A stretch of 64,000 nucleotides of DNA from Microbacterium terrisoli (GCF_030866805.1 NZ_CP133019.1:3348001-3412000), one strand, 5' to 3'; shown: positions 26,751 to 36,404, counted from the stretch's first letter. Program-made: numbers and translations. Notes: generated from the sequence alone by a model not told the origin.

Positions 26751-27869
26751 ATGCGCATCTCCGTCGTCACCGAGATCAAACCGCAAGAAGCCCGCGTGGG
26801 CCTGAGCCCCGCCGGCGCCGCCGACCTGACCCGCCGCGGCCATGACGTGCGCGTGCAGGTGGGCGCCGGTGCCGCCAGTGGTTTTAGCGATGACCAATAC
26901 CGCCTCGCCGGCGCGACGCTGGTCAGTCAAGCCGAAGCATGGCACAGCGCCGAACTGCTCGTGAAGGTGAAGGAGCCGATCGAGGCGGAGTACGAATTCC
27001 TGCGCAGCGACCTCACGCTGTTCACCTACCTGCACCTGGCAGCCGACCGCCCACTGACCGAGGCCCTGCTCAACGCAGGCACCAGCGCGATCGCGTACGA
27101 GACGGTGCAGGATGCCACGGGCCTGCCGCTGCTGACGCCCATGAGCGAGATCGCCGGACGCCTCGCCGCGCATGCGGCGGCGCGCGGCATGGCGCGTCCC
27201 GGCGGCGGGCCGGGAGTGCTGCTGGGCGGGGTGCCCGGCGTGCCGCCGTGCCGGGTCGTGGTGATCGGCGGTGGAGTGGTCGGCACGCAGGCCGCGCTGC
27301 TGGCCCTGGGCATGCAGGCCGAGGTGACGATCCTCGACACCTCGGCCCACCGTATCCGGCAGCTGAACGATCTGTTCGGCGCGCGGGCGCGGATCGTGAT
27401 GTCGGACGCTGCGGCCGTCGACGCCGAGCTGGCCGGCGCGGACGTCGTCATCGGGGCGGTGCTGGTGCCCGGCCGTGCCACGCCCAAAGTGCTCCTGCGC
27501 GAGCACCTGGGACTCCTCAAGCCGTCTGCCCTGCTGATCGACGTGGCGATCGACCAGGGCGGCGCATTCGAGACCTCCCATCCGACGACGTATGAACACC
27601 CGATCTTCTCGGTCGACGGCATCCGGCACTACTGCGTCGCGAACATGCCTGGGGGTGTTCCGCAGACGGCGACCCGCGCGCTGACGAACGCGACACTGCC
27701 GTACGTCCGGCGCCTGGCCGATCTGGGGCTGGACGCGGCGCTGCGTGCCGATCCGTCACTGCAGTCGGGTCTGAACATTCGCGCCGGGCGCATCACCCAC
27801 GCGGGCGTCGCCGAGGCCCACCCCGACCTTCCCGCAGCAACGGCCGAGTCCGTCGCAGCGGCCGCCTGA
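26751..27869 (+). CDS. ald: Alanine dehydrogenase
   Basis: 372-residue NAD-dependent alanine dehydrogenase (AlaDH/PNT family): interconverts alanine and pyruvate plus ammonia. Key parts: EIKPQEARVGLSP at the start, KVKEP, TYLHLAAD, nucleotide motif VVVIGGGVVGTQAA near residue 170, and CVANMPGGVPQTATRALTNATLPY. AGGAG lies upstream of the ATG. Between gabD and gabT, where it could recycle the alanine made by a pyruvate-using transaminase. Confidence 0.93.
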   Translation: MRISVVTEIKPQEARVGLSPAGAADLTRRGHDVRVQVGAGAASGFSDDQYRLAGATLVSQAEAWHSAELLVKVKEPIEAEYEFLRSDLTLFTYLHLAADRPLTEALLNAGTSAIAYETVQDATGLPLLTPMSEIAGRLAAHAAARGMARPGGGPGVLLGGVPGVPPCRVVVIGGGVVGTQAALLALGMQAEVTILDTSAHRIRQLNDLFGARARIVMSDAAAVDAELAGADVVIGAVLVPGRATPKVLLREHLGLLKPSALLIDVAIDQGGAFETSHPTTYEHPIFSVDGIRHYCVANMPGGVPQTATRALTNATLPYVRRLADLGLDAALRADPSLQSGLNIRAGRITHAGVAEAHPDLPAATAESVAAAA

Positions 27870-27912
27870 GCGGCGTGAACCGTTCCCACCGGAGGATCCT
27901 GAGGAGGATGCC

Positions 27913-29232
27913 ATGACCACGACCACCGCATTCGCACCGCGCGTACGCACCGAGATCCCTGGCCCACGTTCGCGCCAGATCCAGAAGACGCGCGCCCAGG
28001 AGGTGTCGGCGTCGGTCGGTGCGGCCATTCCCGTCTACATCGCGTCGGCGTCGGGCTCGGTGCTCACGGACGTCGACGGCAACGAGTTCATCGACTTCGG
28101 CTCCGGCATCGGCGTGCTCACGCTGGGCCATGTCAACCCCGCCGCGGTCGCGGCGGCGATCGCTCAGACGCGCAAGTTCACGCACACGCTGTTCACGATC
28201 ACGCCCTACGAGTCGTACGTCGAGGTGTGCCGACTGCTCAACGCCATGGCGCCCGGCTCGTTCGAGAAGCGCTCGGTGCTCAGCTCGACCGGCGCCGAAG
28301 CCATCGAGAACGCCGTGAAGATCGCACGCGCGGCGACCGGGCGCAACGGCGTCGCAGTCGTCGACCACGCCTATCACGGTCGCACGAACATGACTCTCGG
28401 CATGAACTACCAGTACGCGCCCTACGCGACGGGTGCGGGTCCCCGCCCCGGTGAGATCTATCGCACCAACAACTCCTACCCGTACCGAGACGGCCTGACC
28501 GGCCCCGAAGCGGCCCGCCGGGCGATCGAGCGGCTCGAGGTCACCGCCGGCGCCGAGAACCTCGCCTGTCTGGTGGTCGAGCCCATTCAAGGCGAAGGCG
28601 GCGTCATCGTTCCAGCAGACGGGTTCCTGCCTGCGCTGCAGGAGTGGTGCAACCGCCACGGCATCGTGATCATCGCCGACGAGATCCAGGTGGGACTGGG
28701 GCGCACCGGAACACTGTTCGCGAGCGAGCACTTCGACTTCGAACCGGATCTGGTCGTGACGGCGAAGGCGATCGCCGGTGGCTTTCCCGTCTCGGCCGTC
28801 ACCGGCCGTGCCCCGATCATGGACGCCATGATCACCGGTGGTCTCAGCGGCACGTTCAGTGGCAATCCGGTCGGGTGCGCGGCGGCCGTCGAGATCCTCG
28901 GCCAGCTGCAGCAGGCAGGCACGCTCGAAAGAGCACGTGCCGTCGGCGAGCGCATCCACGACGGGCTGCTCGCGCTGAAGGACGACTTCCCCATCATCGG
29001 CGATGTGCGGGGTCTGGGCGGCCTGCACGGCATCGAGTTCGTGCACGAAGACGGATCACCGAATCCCGTGGCGTTCGGACGCATGCTGTCGCTCGTCGCC
29101 GAGCGAGGACTCATCGCGCTGCCCGGCGGTGACCACCATCACGTGCTGCGCATGTTGCCGGCGATCACGATCTCGGACGAGCTGATCGACGAGGCGCTGC
29201 ATATTCTGCGAGAGGCGCTCGGCGCGCTGTGA
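27913..29232 (+). CDS. gabT: Class III aminotransferase, 4-aminobutyrate/diaminobutyrate type
   Basis: 439-residue PLP-dependent class III aminotransferase. FIDFGSGIGVLTLGH, SSTGAEAIENAVKIAR, YHGRT, EPIQGEGGV, ADEIQVGLGRTG and the PLP lysine in TAKAIAGGFP are all present, as in GABA transaminases. It transfers an omega-amino group to a 2-oxoacid, giving a semialdehyde for the dehydrogenase at 25208. In an ectoine pathway a related enzyme acts on 2,4-diaminobutyrate, which is possible here. GAGGAGG precedes ATG 27913. Confidence 0.9.
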   Translation: MTTTTAFAPRVRTEIPGPRSRQIQKTRAQEVSASVGAAIPVYIASASGSVLTDVDGNEFIDFGSGIGVLTLGHVNPAAVAAAIAQTRKFTHTLFTITPYESYVEVCRLLNAMAPGSFEKRSVLSSTGAEAIENAVKIARAATGRNGVAVVDHAYHGRTNMTLGMNYQYAPYATGAGPRPGEIYRTNNSYPYRDGLTGPEAARRAIERLEVTAGAENLACLVVEPIQGEGGVIVPADGFLPALQEWCNRHGIVIIADEIQVGLGRTGTLFASEHFDFEPDLVVTAKAIAGGFPVSAVTGRAPIMDAMITGGLSGTFSGNPVGCAAAVEILGQLQQAGTLERARAVGERIHDGLLALKDDFPIIGDVRGLGGLHGIEFVHEDGSPNPVAFGRMLSLVAERGLIALPGGDHHHVLRMLPAITISDELIDEALHILREALGAL

Positions 29233-29243
29233 TCAGTCGATGA

Positions 29244-29290
29244 GAGCGATGGATGCCGCGGGGCTCACCGATCCGTGGCACCCATCGCTC
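29244..29290. terminator. Hairpin between convergent gabT and LysR genes
   Basis: GAGCGATGG (29244-29252) pairs with CCATCGCTC (29282-29290), extended by TGCC/GGCA inside. The hairpin overlaps the last codons of the LysR gene and probably terminates transcription from both sides. Confidence 0.6.
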
Positions 29291-30200
29291 CGTCTGCCGA
29301 CGGCTGTGCGGTGATGTCGACCAGATGGCCGAGCACCGCCGCCACGGCGGGACGATTCTGCGCACCACGACGCACCACGGCGTAGACGTCGCGGTGCAGT
29401 TCGGCACCGCCCGGATGCGGCCACCGCACCGGGTGGGCCGGTCGCTGCAGGTTCGCGCCGGGGGCGTCGAAGAGCATCTCCGGCAGGAACGCGGCGGCGA
29501 GCCCCGATGCGGCCAGACTCTGATGCACGCGCAGGTCGGGCGACTCGAAGCGCACCTGCGGTTCGAAACCGGCGATGCGGCACAGACGCGTGGCCCACAG
29601 TGCGGCGTCGCTGCCGGACGGCTCGAACACCCACGGCATCGACTTCAGGTCGGCGAAGTCCGTCAGTGGGCGCGGCGCCCAGGCGCCGATGACTTCGCGC
29701 AGCAGGTGCGTCCGCGTCATCGAAACGTCGATCTGATGCGGGATCTGCTCGTATTCGTCGATGACGGCGACATCGGCGCGGCGCCCGGCGACCGTCTCAA
29801 CGGATTGCTCGGGGTCGGCCTGCGAGAATTCGACGACGACATCGGGATGCGTGCGCTGCAGGCGACTGACCAGCTCGGGCAGATAGCGCAGTGCGAACGT
29901 GCTGAATGCGCTCACGCGCACCACCCCCTGCACCCGATCGCGACGCTGTTCGAGATCGGATTCGGCATGCTCCAGCAACGCGACGATGCGGCCGGTCTGC
30001 TCGGCCAGGCGCCGGCCGACCTCGGTGAGGTGCACCGTGCGCCCGGACTGCTCGAGCAGCCGCATGCCCACGTCTGACTCGAGCTTGGCCAGTTGCTGTG
30101 AGATCGCCGACGAGCTGATCCCCTGCGCGCGCGAGACCGCGGCGATGCTGCCGCGCGCTTCGATCTCCCGCAACAGCACGAGCCGTCGCACGTCGAGCAT
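29265..30200 (-). CDS. LysR-family regulator
   Basis: 311-residue LysR-type regulator: winged helix at the N-terminus (RRLVLLREIEARGSIAAVSR, ISSSAISQQLAKLE) and a substrate-binding effector domain from about residue 90 (VVRVSAFSTFALRYLPELVSRL). Start taken at ATG 30200; ATGs at 30209 and 30218 are possible and the ribosome-site spacing does not decide between them. It is divergent from the M24 hydrolase operon at 30377 and convergent with gabT, so it most likely controls the operon at 30377-34100. Confidence 0.88.
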   Translation of the reverse strand: MLDVRRLVLLREIEARGSIAAVSRAQGISSSAISQQLAKLESDVGMRLLEQSGRTVHLTEVGRRLAEQTGRIVALLEHAESDLEQRRDRVQGVVRVSAFSTFALRYLPELVSRLQRTHPDVVVEFSQADPEQSVETVAGRRADVAVIDEYEQIPHQIDVSMTRTHLLREVIGAWAPRPLTDFADLKSMPWVFEPSGSDAALWATRLCRIAGFEPQVRFESPDLRVHQSLAASGLAAAFLPEMLFDAPGANLQRPAHPVRWPHPGGAELHRDVYAVVRRGAQNRPAVAAVLGHLVDITAQPSADGAMGATDR

Positions 30201-30376
30201 TTGCGGCATCCTCTCCATCCCGCACCAGGCGAACACGCAGTTCTGACGCGGATCATTCAACCATGAAGCTGAGCTTACCGATAAGAGCAATCGAAAGCCT
30301 GTTCCTCGAAACGATCGAGGCTCATAGCCTGGCGGACATCAGCAGGGGCGCCGCCCCCTCACGAAGGAGTGACCCG

Positions 30377-31591
30377 ATGCAGCACGACGGAGCCGGCCCA
30401 CGGGAGTACGTGTTCGACCCGCAGGAATTCGCTGCTCGGCAGGCGCGCGTACAACAGGAGCTGCGAGCGCAGGGGTTCGATGGCCTCATCGTGGCCGACC
30501 CGGCTAACCTGCATTATCTGACCGGCTATGACGCCTGGTCGTTCTACGTGCCGCAGACGCTGTTCCTGCCCGCTGAGGGCGCACCGCTGCTCATGTTGCG
30601 CGAGATGGACGCCGTGGGCGCGTGGCGCACCGCCACCGGTGTGTCCTCGGACCGCATCGTCGGCTACCCCGAAGACCTTGTGCACCGTTCCGACCGCCAC
30701 CCCGGCGAATGGATGGCCCAGACCCTGCGTGAACACGGGCTGACCGCTCCCGGACGGATCGGTGTCGAAGGCGACAGCGCGTTCTTCAGCGTCCGCACCT
30801 TCCAGGCGCTGGCCACCGTCGACGGCTGGCATCTCGACGACTCGGCCGAGCTCGTCAACCGGGTGCGGCTGATCAAGTCACCCGCCGAGGTCGAGCTCAT
30901 GCGCGTCGCAGGACGGATCGCGTCGGCCGCCATGGGCGCCGCGCTCGAAGGGTTGGTGCCGGGGCGCCCACAGAACGAAGTCGCCGCTGACGTCCTGGCG
31001 GCACAGGCACGCGGCATCCCGAATGCAGACGGCGACTACCCGGCGATCGTGCCCATGTTCCCCACCGGCGCCGGCGCCGACACCCCGCACCTGACCTGGA
31101 ACGCCTCCCCGATTCCGGCCGACGCGCCGATCTCGATCGAGCTCGCCGGTGTGCACCACCGGTACCACGCCCCCTTGGCACGCACCGCGATCATCGGCCG
31201 TCCCGACGCCGAGCTCGACCGGCTGGCCCGGGTCACGGTCGCGGGACTGCAAGCCGCGATCGCCGCGGTGCGTCCCGGCATCCCCGCTGAAGACGTCGCC
31301 GCGGCCTTCACCTCGGTGATCCAGCCCGCCGGGTATCAGAAGAGTTCGCGGCTGGGGTACTCGATCGGCATCGGCTACCCACCCGACTGGGGCGAGCGCA
31401 CCGTCAGTGTACGTGCCGGCGAGCGCACACTACTCGCCGAGAACATGACCTTCCACCTCATCGCCGGCATGTGGATGCGCGGGTACGGGTTCGAGGTGTC
31501 CGAGGCGGTGCGGGTCACCGACACCGGAGTAGAGGTCTTCACCGACGCGCCGCAGGCGCTGATCACTCTGAGCCCAGGGAGGCAACTGTGA
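30377..31591 (+). CDS. doeA: M24-family hydrolase, ectoine hydrolase-like
   Basis: 404-residue pita-bread-fold protein of the M24 family, best matching ectoine hydrolase (DoeA/EutD), which opens the ectoine ring to N-acetyl-diaminobutyrate. The canonical metal ligands are changed: the first Asp motif reads ISIELAGVHHRYHAPLART, with Glu255 in place of the first Asp and Pro where the second should be. As I recall, EutD works without metal through a covalent intermediate on Glu255; the same number here is encouraging. GYSIGIGYPPDWGERTVSVR and NMTFHLIAGMW also fit. AAGGAG sets ATG 30377. Other M24 enzymes without metal cannot be ruled out. Confidence 0.65.
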   Translation: MQHDGAGPREYVFDPQEFAARQARVQQELRAQGFDGLIVADPANLHYLTGYDAWSFYVPQTLFLPAEGAPLLMLREMDAVGAWRTATGVSSDRIVGYPEDLVHRSDRHPGEWMAQTLREHGLTAPGRIGVEGDSAFFSVRTFQALATVDGWHLDDSAELVNRVRLIKSPAEVELMRVAGRIASAAMGAALEGLVPGRPQNEVAADVLAAQARGIPNADGDYPAIVPMFPTGAGADTPHLTWNASPIPADAPISIELAGVHHRYHAPLARTAIIGRPDAELDRLARVTVAGLQAAIAAVRPGIPAEDVAAAFTSVIQPAGYQKSSRLGYSIGIGYPPDWGERTVSVRAGERTLLAENMTFHLIAGMWMRGYGFEVSEAVRVTDTGVEVFTDAPQALITLSPGRQL

Positions 31592-32799
31592 GCACACCGA
31601 CATCGACGATCCGGATGGCGTCGCGCACCCGCACGATGATCGGGTCGATCATCGACTCGTCCACCGCCTTGCTGGCTTCACAGAAGCACGACATCGTTCG
31701 GTTCGCGATGGGTGCGCCGAACGCCGAACTGATCCCGACGGCAGACTTCGACCGCCTGCTCGGCGCCCACGCGCCGGGGCGGTACGACTACGGCGCCACC
31801 GAGGGAGAGCCCGAACTGATCGCCCAGGTGCAGGCGTTCCAGCAGCGTCTGGGCATCGACACCGAGCCCGAGCGCCTGCTGATCACGACCGGGGGCATGC
31901 AGGGCCTCGACCTGGCGTTCAAGCTGCTGCTGGATCCCGGCGACCTCGTCGTGGTCGAGGCACCGACGTACACCAACGGCATCGGCACGGCGCTAAGCTA
32001 CCAGGCCGAAGTCATCGAGGCACCGGTCGACGCCGACGGCATGATCGTCGAGGACCTGCCCGACATCGTCGCCCGGGCGGGCCGCGCTCCGAAAGTCATC
32101 TACACGATCCCCAACTTCCAGAACCCGTCCGGCACCACCATGAGCCTCGCGCGGCGTCAGCTGCTGCTCGAACTGGCGGAGGAGTGGGATGCCGTCATCG
32201 TCGACGACGACCCGTACGGGGCGCTGCGATTCGACGGCGAGGACGTTCCGGCATTCGCGCAGCTGTCGCCGGGCAATCCCCGAGTCGTCCAGGTGCGCAC
32301 GTTCTCGAAGATCCTCGCCCCAGGGCTGCGGGTGGGCTGGGTCGACGTTGATCCGGCCCTGCGCGCGAAGGCGATCGACGCCAAGCAGGCGATGGACACG
32401 TGCACGAGCGTGCCGACCCAGCGCATGGTCGCGGACTACTTGTCTGAGGGCCTGCTCGACGCGCATCTGACGCGCCTCCGGGGCGTCTACCGCCAACGCA
32501 AGCAGGCAATGCGGCGCATCATGACGGCGCAGTTCGGCGACGATGTCACGATGACCGATCCGCAGGGCGGCTTCTTTCTCTGGGTCGCCCTGCAAGGGCG
32601 CCTGGCGGCGCTGGACACCCAGAAGCTGTTCCCTGTGGCCCTGCGCCACGGGGTGGCCTACATCCCAGGGCCGGCATTCGCCGCGTCGGGGCGCTTCGGC
32701 AACGCGCTGCGCGTGTGCTTTGCGACATCGACACCGGAACGGATGGCCGACGGTGTCGCACGCCTGGCCGCAGCCGTTGACGAGCAGGTGGCGCCGTGA
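31588..32799 (+). CDS. PLP-dependent class I/II aminotransferase
   Basis: 403-residue fold-type I aminotransferase of the MocR/2-aminoadipate group without the DNA-binding domain. YDYGATEGEPELIAQV, TTGGMQGLDLAFKLL, IYTIPNFQNPSGTTMS, and PLP lysine in RTFSKILAPGLRVGW are clear. It begins with GTG 31588 overlapping the hydrolase stop (GTGA) after a GGAGG site, so the genes are translationally coupled. It probably transaminates an amino acid released by the neighbouring hydrolases. Confidence 0.88.
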   Translation: MSTPTSTIRMASRTRTMIGSIIDSSTALLASQKHDIVRFAMGAPNAELIPTADFDRLLGAHAPGRYDYGATEGEPELIAQVQAFQQRLGIDTEPERLLITTGGMQGLDLAFKLLLDPGDLVVVEAPTYTNGIGTALSYQAEVIEAPVDADGMIVEDLPDIVARAGRAPKVIYTIPNFQNPSGTTMSLARRQLLLELAEEWDAVIVDDDPYGALRFDGEDVPAFAQLSPGNPRVVQVRTFSKILAPGLRVGWVDVDPALRAKAIDAKQAMDTCTSVPTQRMVADYLSEGLLDAHLTRLRGVYRQRKQAMRRIMTAQFGDDVTMTDPQGGFFLWVALQGRLAALDTQKLFPVALRHGVAYIPGPAFAASGRFGNALRVCFATSTPERMADGVARLAAAVDEQVAP

Positions 32800-34100
32800 G
32801 CGCCCAGCTCGGATCGGTTCCGCGGGTCGCCGCGACAGGGGGTGCGGCGACCCGCGGTGATAGTCCGGGTGCCACGACACACGCCGCAGTTCGGGATGCC
32901 ACCACCGCACTCGAACGGCGGATCCTCGCTCGCATCGACGCCGAGCAGGTCGCCGACCTCACTGCGAAACTGATCGGCGCCGCCAGCGAGAACCCCGGAG
33001 GAAGCGAAGACGCCGCCGTCGAGGTTCTCAACAGCGCCCTGCGCGCCGCGGGCGCTCGAACCGCCCGTCAGAACGTGCACCCCGGCCGCCCCAACCTCGT
33101 CGCCCGAATGGGGCAGGGCACCGGTGGCGTGCTGTTCCTCGGGCACAGCGACGTCGTGCCCGCAGGCGTCGGGTGGACGGCCGACCCGTTCACCGCGCGG
33201 CGACGGGACGGACTGATCATCGGCCGCGGTGCCACCGATATGAAGGGTGGACTCGCTGCCGTGACCGCCGCGATGGCAGCCGTGCATGCCGAACTGCCCG
33301 ACGTGTCGATGACTCTGCTGTGCACCGTCGATGAAGAAGCCGATGCCACCGGCATCCGGCATCACATCGCCACGACTGCCCCCGAGCACTACGCCGCGTG
33401 CGTGGCCGCAGAACCCACCGGCATGGTGGCGATCACCGGATGCCGCGGCGCGATCAACCTGCGTATCGACGTGCACGGCGCCAGCGCCCACGCCGGCCGT
33501 CCCACCGACGGTGCGAGTGCGATCCTGGGCGCGGCCGATGTGATCGCGGCCATCGAGGCAGACGGCGAACGCCTGGCCTCGGCCGCCGACCCGGTGCTGG
33601 GATGCGCGACGTGGAGCGTCGGCACGATCACCGGCGGGCATGGCACCTCGATCGTGCCGGATCGGTGCACGCTGACGATCGACCGGCGCACTCTGCCCGG
33701 CGAAGACCCCGAGCGGATCCTTGTCGGCCTGCTGACAGACGCCCACGCACGGATCGCGGCCCGAACGGGCGGTGACCGCATCAGCGTGTCGGGTGCGGTC
33801 GAGATGGTGATGCCCGGATTCTCGATCGACCGGGACTCGGCCACCGTCGAGGTCGTGTGCGATGCGCTGCGTGCGGCCGGTGGCACCGGCCGAACGGGCG
33901 TGTGGACCGCGGCTTGCGAAGGCGGCTTCATCGCCGAACACAACCGGGTGCCCACCCTTGTGCTGGGCCCAGGCGACGTGGCGACGCAAGCTCACCAGCC
34001 TGACGAATCCGTCGCCGTCGACGACCTTGCCGCCGCAGCACGGGCATACGCCCTGATCGCCGTGCGGCTGTATCGGCCGTCCGGTGAGAAGACCCCCTGA
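32796..34100 (+). CDS. M20-family deacylase, ArgE/DapE-like
   Basis: 434-residue zinc-type M20 hydrolase. Metal-binding residues appear in LGHSDVVPAG, GRGATDMKGG, TVDEEADATG and the C-terminal HQPDE region; the dimerisation domain starts at GCRGAINLRIDVHGASAHAG. These enzymes remove acyl groups from amino acids. In an ectoine-like route it could deacetylate N-acetyl-diaminobutyrate, a step done in the known pathway by an unrelated enzyme (DoeB/EutE, AstE/AspA family). Its GTG start overlaps the aminotransferase stop (GTGA). Confidence 0.88.
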   Translation: MSAQLGSVPRVAATGGAATRGDSPGATTHAAVRDATTALERRILARIDAEQVADLTAKLIGAASENPGGSEDAAVEVLNSALRAAGARTARQNVHPGRPNLVARMGQGTGGVLFLGHSDVVPAGVGWTADPFTARRRDGLIIGRGATDMKGGLAAVTAAMAAVHAELPDVSMTLLCTVDEEADATGIRHHIATTAPEHYAACVAAEPTGMVAITGCRGAINLRIDVHGASAHAGRPTDGASAILGAADVIAAIEADGERLASAADPVLGCATWSVGTITGGHGTSIVPDRCTLTIDRRTLPGEDPERILVGLLTDAHARIAARTGGDRISVSGAVEMVMPGFSIDRDSATVEVVCDALRAAGGTGRTGVWTAACEGGFIAEHNRVPTLVLGPGDVATQAHQPDESVAVDDLAAAARAYALIAVRLYRPSGEKTP

Positions 34101-34128
34101 GAACGGTCAACACGCAAAGGAGCAGAGT

Positions 34129-35562
34129 ATGACCTCTGACAGCACGAATGTGCAGGAGCCCCCGGTCCGCACGCGAGATATCGACCTGACACCACTGCAG
34201 CGCAGCACGACGCGCAAGGCCGTTGCCGGATCTGCCATCGGCAACGCGACCGAATGGTTCGATTACGGCATCTACGGTTACCTCGTCGTCTACCTCTCGA
34301 AGCTGTTCTTCACCTTCGGCGACAACGAGGGGGCATTGCCGCTCGTCCTCGCCTTCGCCACCTTCGCCGTCTCGTTCCTCGTCCGCCCGCTCGGCGGAAT
34401 CATCCTGGGCCCGTTGGGCGACCGGATCGGCCGGCAGAAGGTGCTCGTCTTCACGATCCTCATGATGTCCCTCTCTACGGCGCTCATCGGTGTGCTGCCG
34501 ACGTTCGACGCCGTGGGATTCCTCGCCCCGGCGCTGCTGCTGCTCCTGCGCATGGTGCAGGGCTTTTCGGCCGGCGGTGAGTATGCCGGTGCTGCCGTCT
34601 TCATGGCCGAGCACGCGCCCGACGATCGACGCGGCTTCTACGGATCGTTCCTCGAGTTCGGGACCCTGGTGGGGTTCAGCGCGGCCGCCGTGCTCTGCAC
34701 GCTCATGACGCTCATCGTCGGCGACGCCGGCATGATGGCTGGTTGGTGGCGCCTGCCGTTCCTGCTGACGCTCGTGCTGGGCCTGGTCGGGCTCTGGATG
34801 CGGGCGTCGCTGCACGAGTCCGAGACATTCACCGCCGACTCGACGAAGACGGCGGTGAACCAGTCAGCACTGCGGGCACTGGGCACGCTGTTCAAGGAGT
34901 ACCCGGGTCAGGTGCTGAAGCTTTTCGGCTTCGTCATCCTGCTCAACAGTGCGTTCTATCTCGTCTTGACGTATATGCCGTCGTACCTGTCCGCGACGCT
35001 CGGGCACGGCGTGGCTCTGTCGAACTTCACGCTCGTGATCATCCAACTGGTCATGGTCGTGATCATCGTGCCCTTCGGAGCGCTCAGCGACAGGATCGGC
35101 CGAAAGCCATTGCTCATCGCGGCAAGCCTCGGATTCACCGTGCTGTCCGTGCCGGCGGTGATGGTGATCCAGATACCGCAATTCTGGGCGCAGCTGGTCG
35201 GCATCGGCGTTCTCGGCCTGTGCCTGGTGATCCTCGAGAGCTCGATCTCGGCGACCCTGCCGGCGCTGTTCCCGACCGCCGTGCGCTACTCGGGCTTCGC
35301 GGTCGGATACAACATCTCGACGGCGATCTTCGGCGGCACGGCCGCCATGATCAACACGGCCCTGGTCGGGGCGACCGGCAACGTACTGATCCCGGGCTGG
35401 TACTTGGCGATCGCGGGTCTGATCGGCCTGATCTCGGTGCTGACCTTCAAAGAGACCGCCGGCCGGTCGCTGCGAGGCAACATCGTGCCGGGCACTGATG
35501 ACGCAATGCGTCTTGCGAAGGGCGAGACGCTGGTGGGGGCCGGTCGGTCGGCCCAGAGCTGA
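34129..35562 (+). CDS. MHS-type MFS transporter, ProP-like
   Basis: 477-residue major-facilitator protein of the metabolite:H+ symporter group with twelve hydrophobic segments. Signature parts: GNATEWFDYGIYGYLVVYL at the first helix, GPLGDRIGRQKVL in loop 2-3, LLRMVQGFSAGGEYAGAA, and GALSDRIGRKPLL in the second half. Relatives such as ProP import betaine, proline and ectoine, which suits the ectoine-hydrolase-like gene in the same run. AAGGAG precedes ATG 34129, 28 bp after the M20 gene. Confidence 0.88.
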   Translation: MTSDSTNVQEPPVRTRDIDLTPLQRSTTRKAVAGSAIGNATEWFDYGIYGYLVVYLSKLFFTFGDNEGALPLVLAFATFAVSFLVRPLGGIILGPLGDRIGRQKVLVFTILMMSLSTALIGVLPTFDAVGFLAPALLLLLRMVQGFSAGGEYAGAAVFMAEHAPDDRRGFYGSFLEFGTLVGFSAAAVLCTLMTLIVGDAGMMAGWWRLPFLLTLVLGLVGLWMRASLHESETFTADSTKTAVNQSALRALGTLFKEYPGQVLKLFGFVILLNSAFYLVLTYMPSYLSATLGHGVALSNFTLVIIQLVMVVIIVPFGALSDRIGRKPLLIAASLGFTVLSVPAVMVIQIPQFWAQLVGIGVLGLCLVILESSISATLPALFPTAVRYSGFAVGYNISTAIFGGTAAMINTALVGATGNVLIPGWYLAIAGLIGLISVLTFKETAGRSLRGNIVPGTDDAMRLAKGETLVGAGRSAQS

Positions 35563-35576
35563 CACATGGACGGGAG

Positions 35577-35609
35577 TCTGGGCGGACCCGCAGAACCGGG
35601 CCGCCCAGA
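35577..35609 (+). terminator. Hairpin between the MHS transporter and SDR genes
   Basis: TCTGGGCGG (35577-35585) pairs with CCGCCCAGA (35601-35609); CCCG/CGGG extend the stem inside with one bulged base and a 6-nt loop. No T-run follows, so it may attenuate, leaving the SDR gene partly expressed. Confidence 0.55.
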
Positions 35610-35645
35610 TCTCACCCGGCCGGATTCACACTGAAAGGACACGGC

Positions 35646-36404
35646 ATGCCACAGCATCCCTCTCGCGTCGCCCTCGTCACCGGCGGCACTTCGGGCATCG
35701 GCATCGAGATCGCGCGCCGGCTCACAGACGACGGCTTCACCGTGGTGGTCAGTGGCCGCTCGCGAGCGCGCGGCGACGCCGTCGCCGGGGATCTCGGGCC
35801 GACGGCACGGTTCATCGGCGCCGATCTCACCGAGTCCGGAGCAGCCGAGAAGCTGGTGCAGGCGTGCGTGCACCAAGCCGGTCGCCTGGACGTCCTCGTC
35901 AACAATGCCGCAATCGATCACACGGGCGTGCTTCTCGACACGCCGGATGCCGAGATCCGAGCGACATTCGAGACCAACACGTTCGCGGCGATCGCCTGTC
36001 TGCAGGCCGCAGGTCGCGTGATGCGCCGTCAGGGCGAGGGCGGAGCGATCATCAACATCACCTCGCGGCTGGCCAGCATCGGCGTTCCGACGATGGGCGT
36101 TTACAGCGCCAGCAAGGGCGCGATGCTGGCGCTGACCAAGGCGGCCGCCGTAGAGCTCGCGCCGCTGGGTATCCGCGTGAACGCCGTCGCACCCGGTATG
36201 ACCAATACCCCGCTGTACGCGCAGTGGGTGTCCGAGCAGGCCGACCCCGCCGAGACCGCGCGGCACGTCGCATCCGCCATCCCTCTCGGACGCATCGCCG
36301 AACCCGCCGACGTTGCGGCGGCCGTCGCGTATCTGGCGAGCCCTGGTGCCGCCTACATCACCGGAGTCTCGATACCGGTCGACGGCGGCTACCTCGCACA
36401 GTGA
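35646..36404 (+). CDS. Short-chain dehydrogenase/reductase
   Basis: 252-residue classical SDR: TGGTSGIG (residues 12-19), NNAAIDHTG, catalytic Ser in INITSRLAS, YSASKGAM, and VNAVAPGMTNTP. AAAGGA lies before the ATG. It oxidises or reduces an alcohol/ketone with NAD(P). Last gene in the plus-strand run that begins with the M24 hydrolase, possibly handling a hydroxylated substrate such as hydroxyectoine; that is only inference. Confidence 0.9.
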   Translation: MPQHPSRVALVTGGTSGIGIEIARRLTDDGFTVVVSGRSRARGDAVAGDLGPTARFIGADLTESGAAEKLVQACVHQAGRLDVLVNNAAIDHTGVLLDTPDAEIRATFETNTFAAIACLQAAGRVMRRQGEGGAIINITSRLASIGVPTMGVYSASKGAMLALTKAAAVELAPLGIRVNAVAPGMTNTPLYAQWVSEQADPAETARHVASAIPLGRIAEPADVAAAVAYLASPGAAYITGVSIPVDGGYLAQ

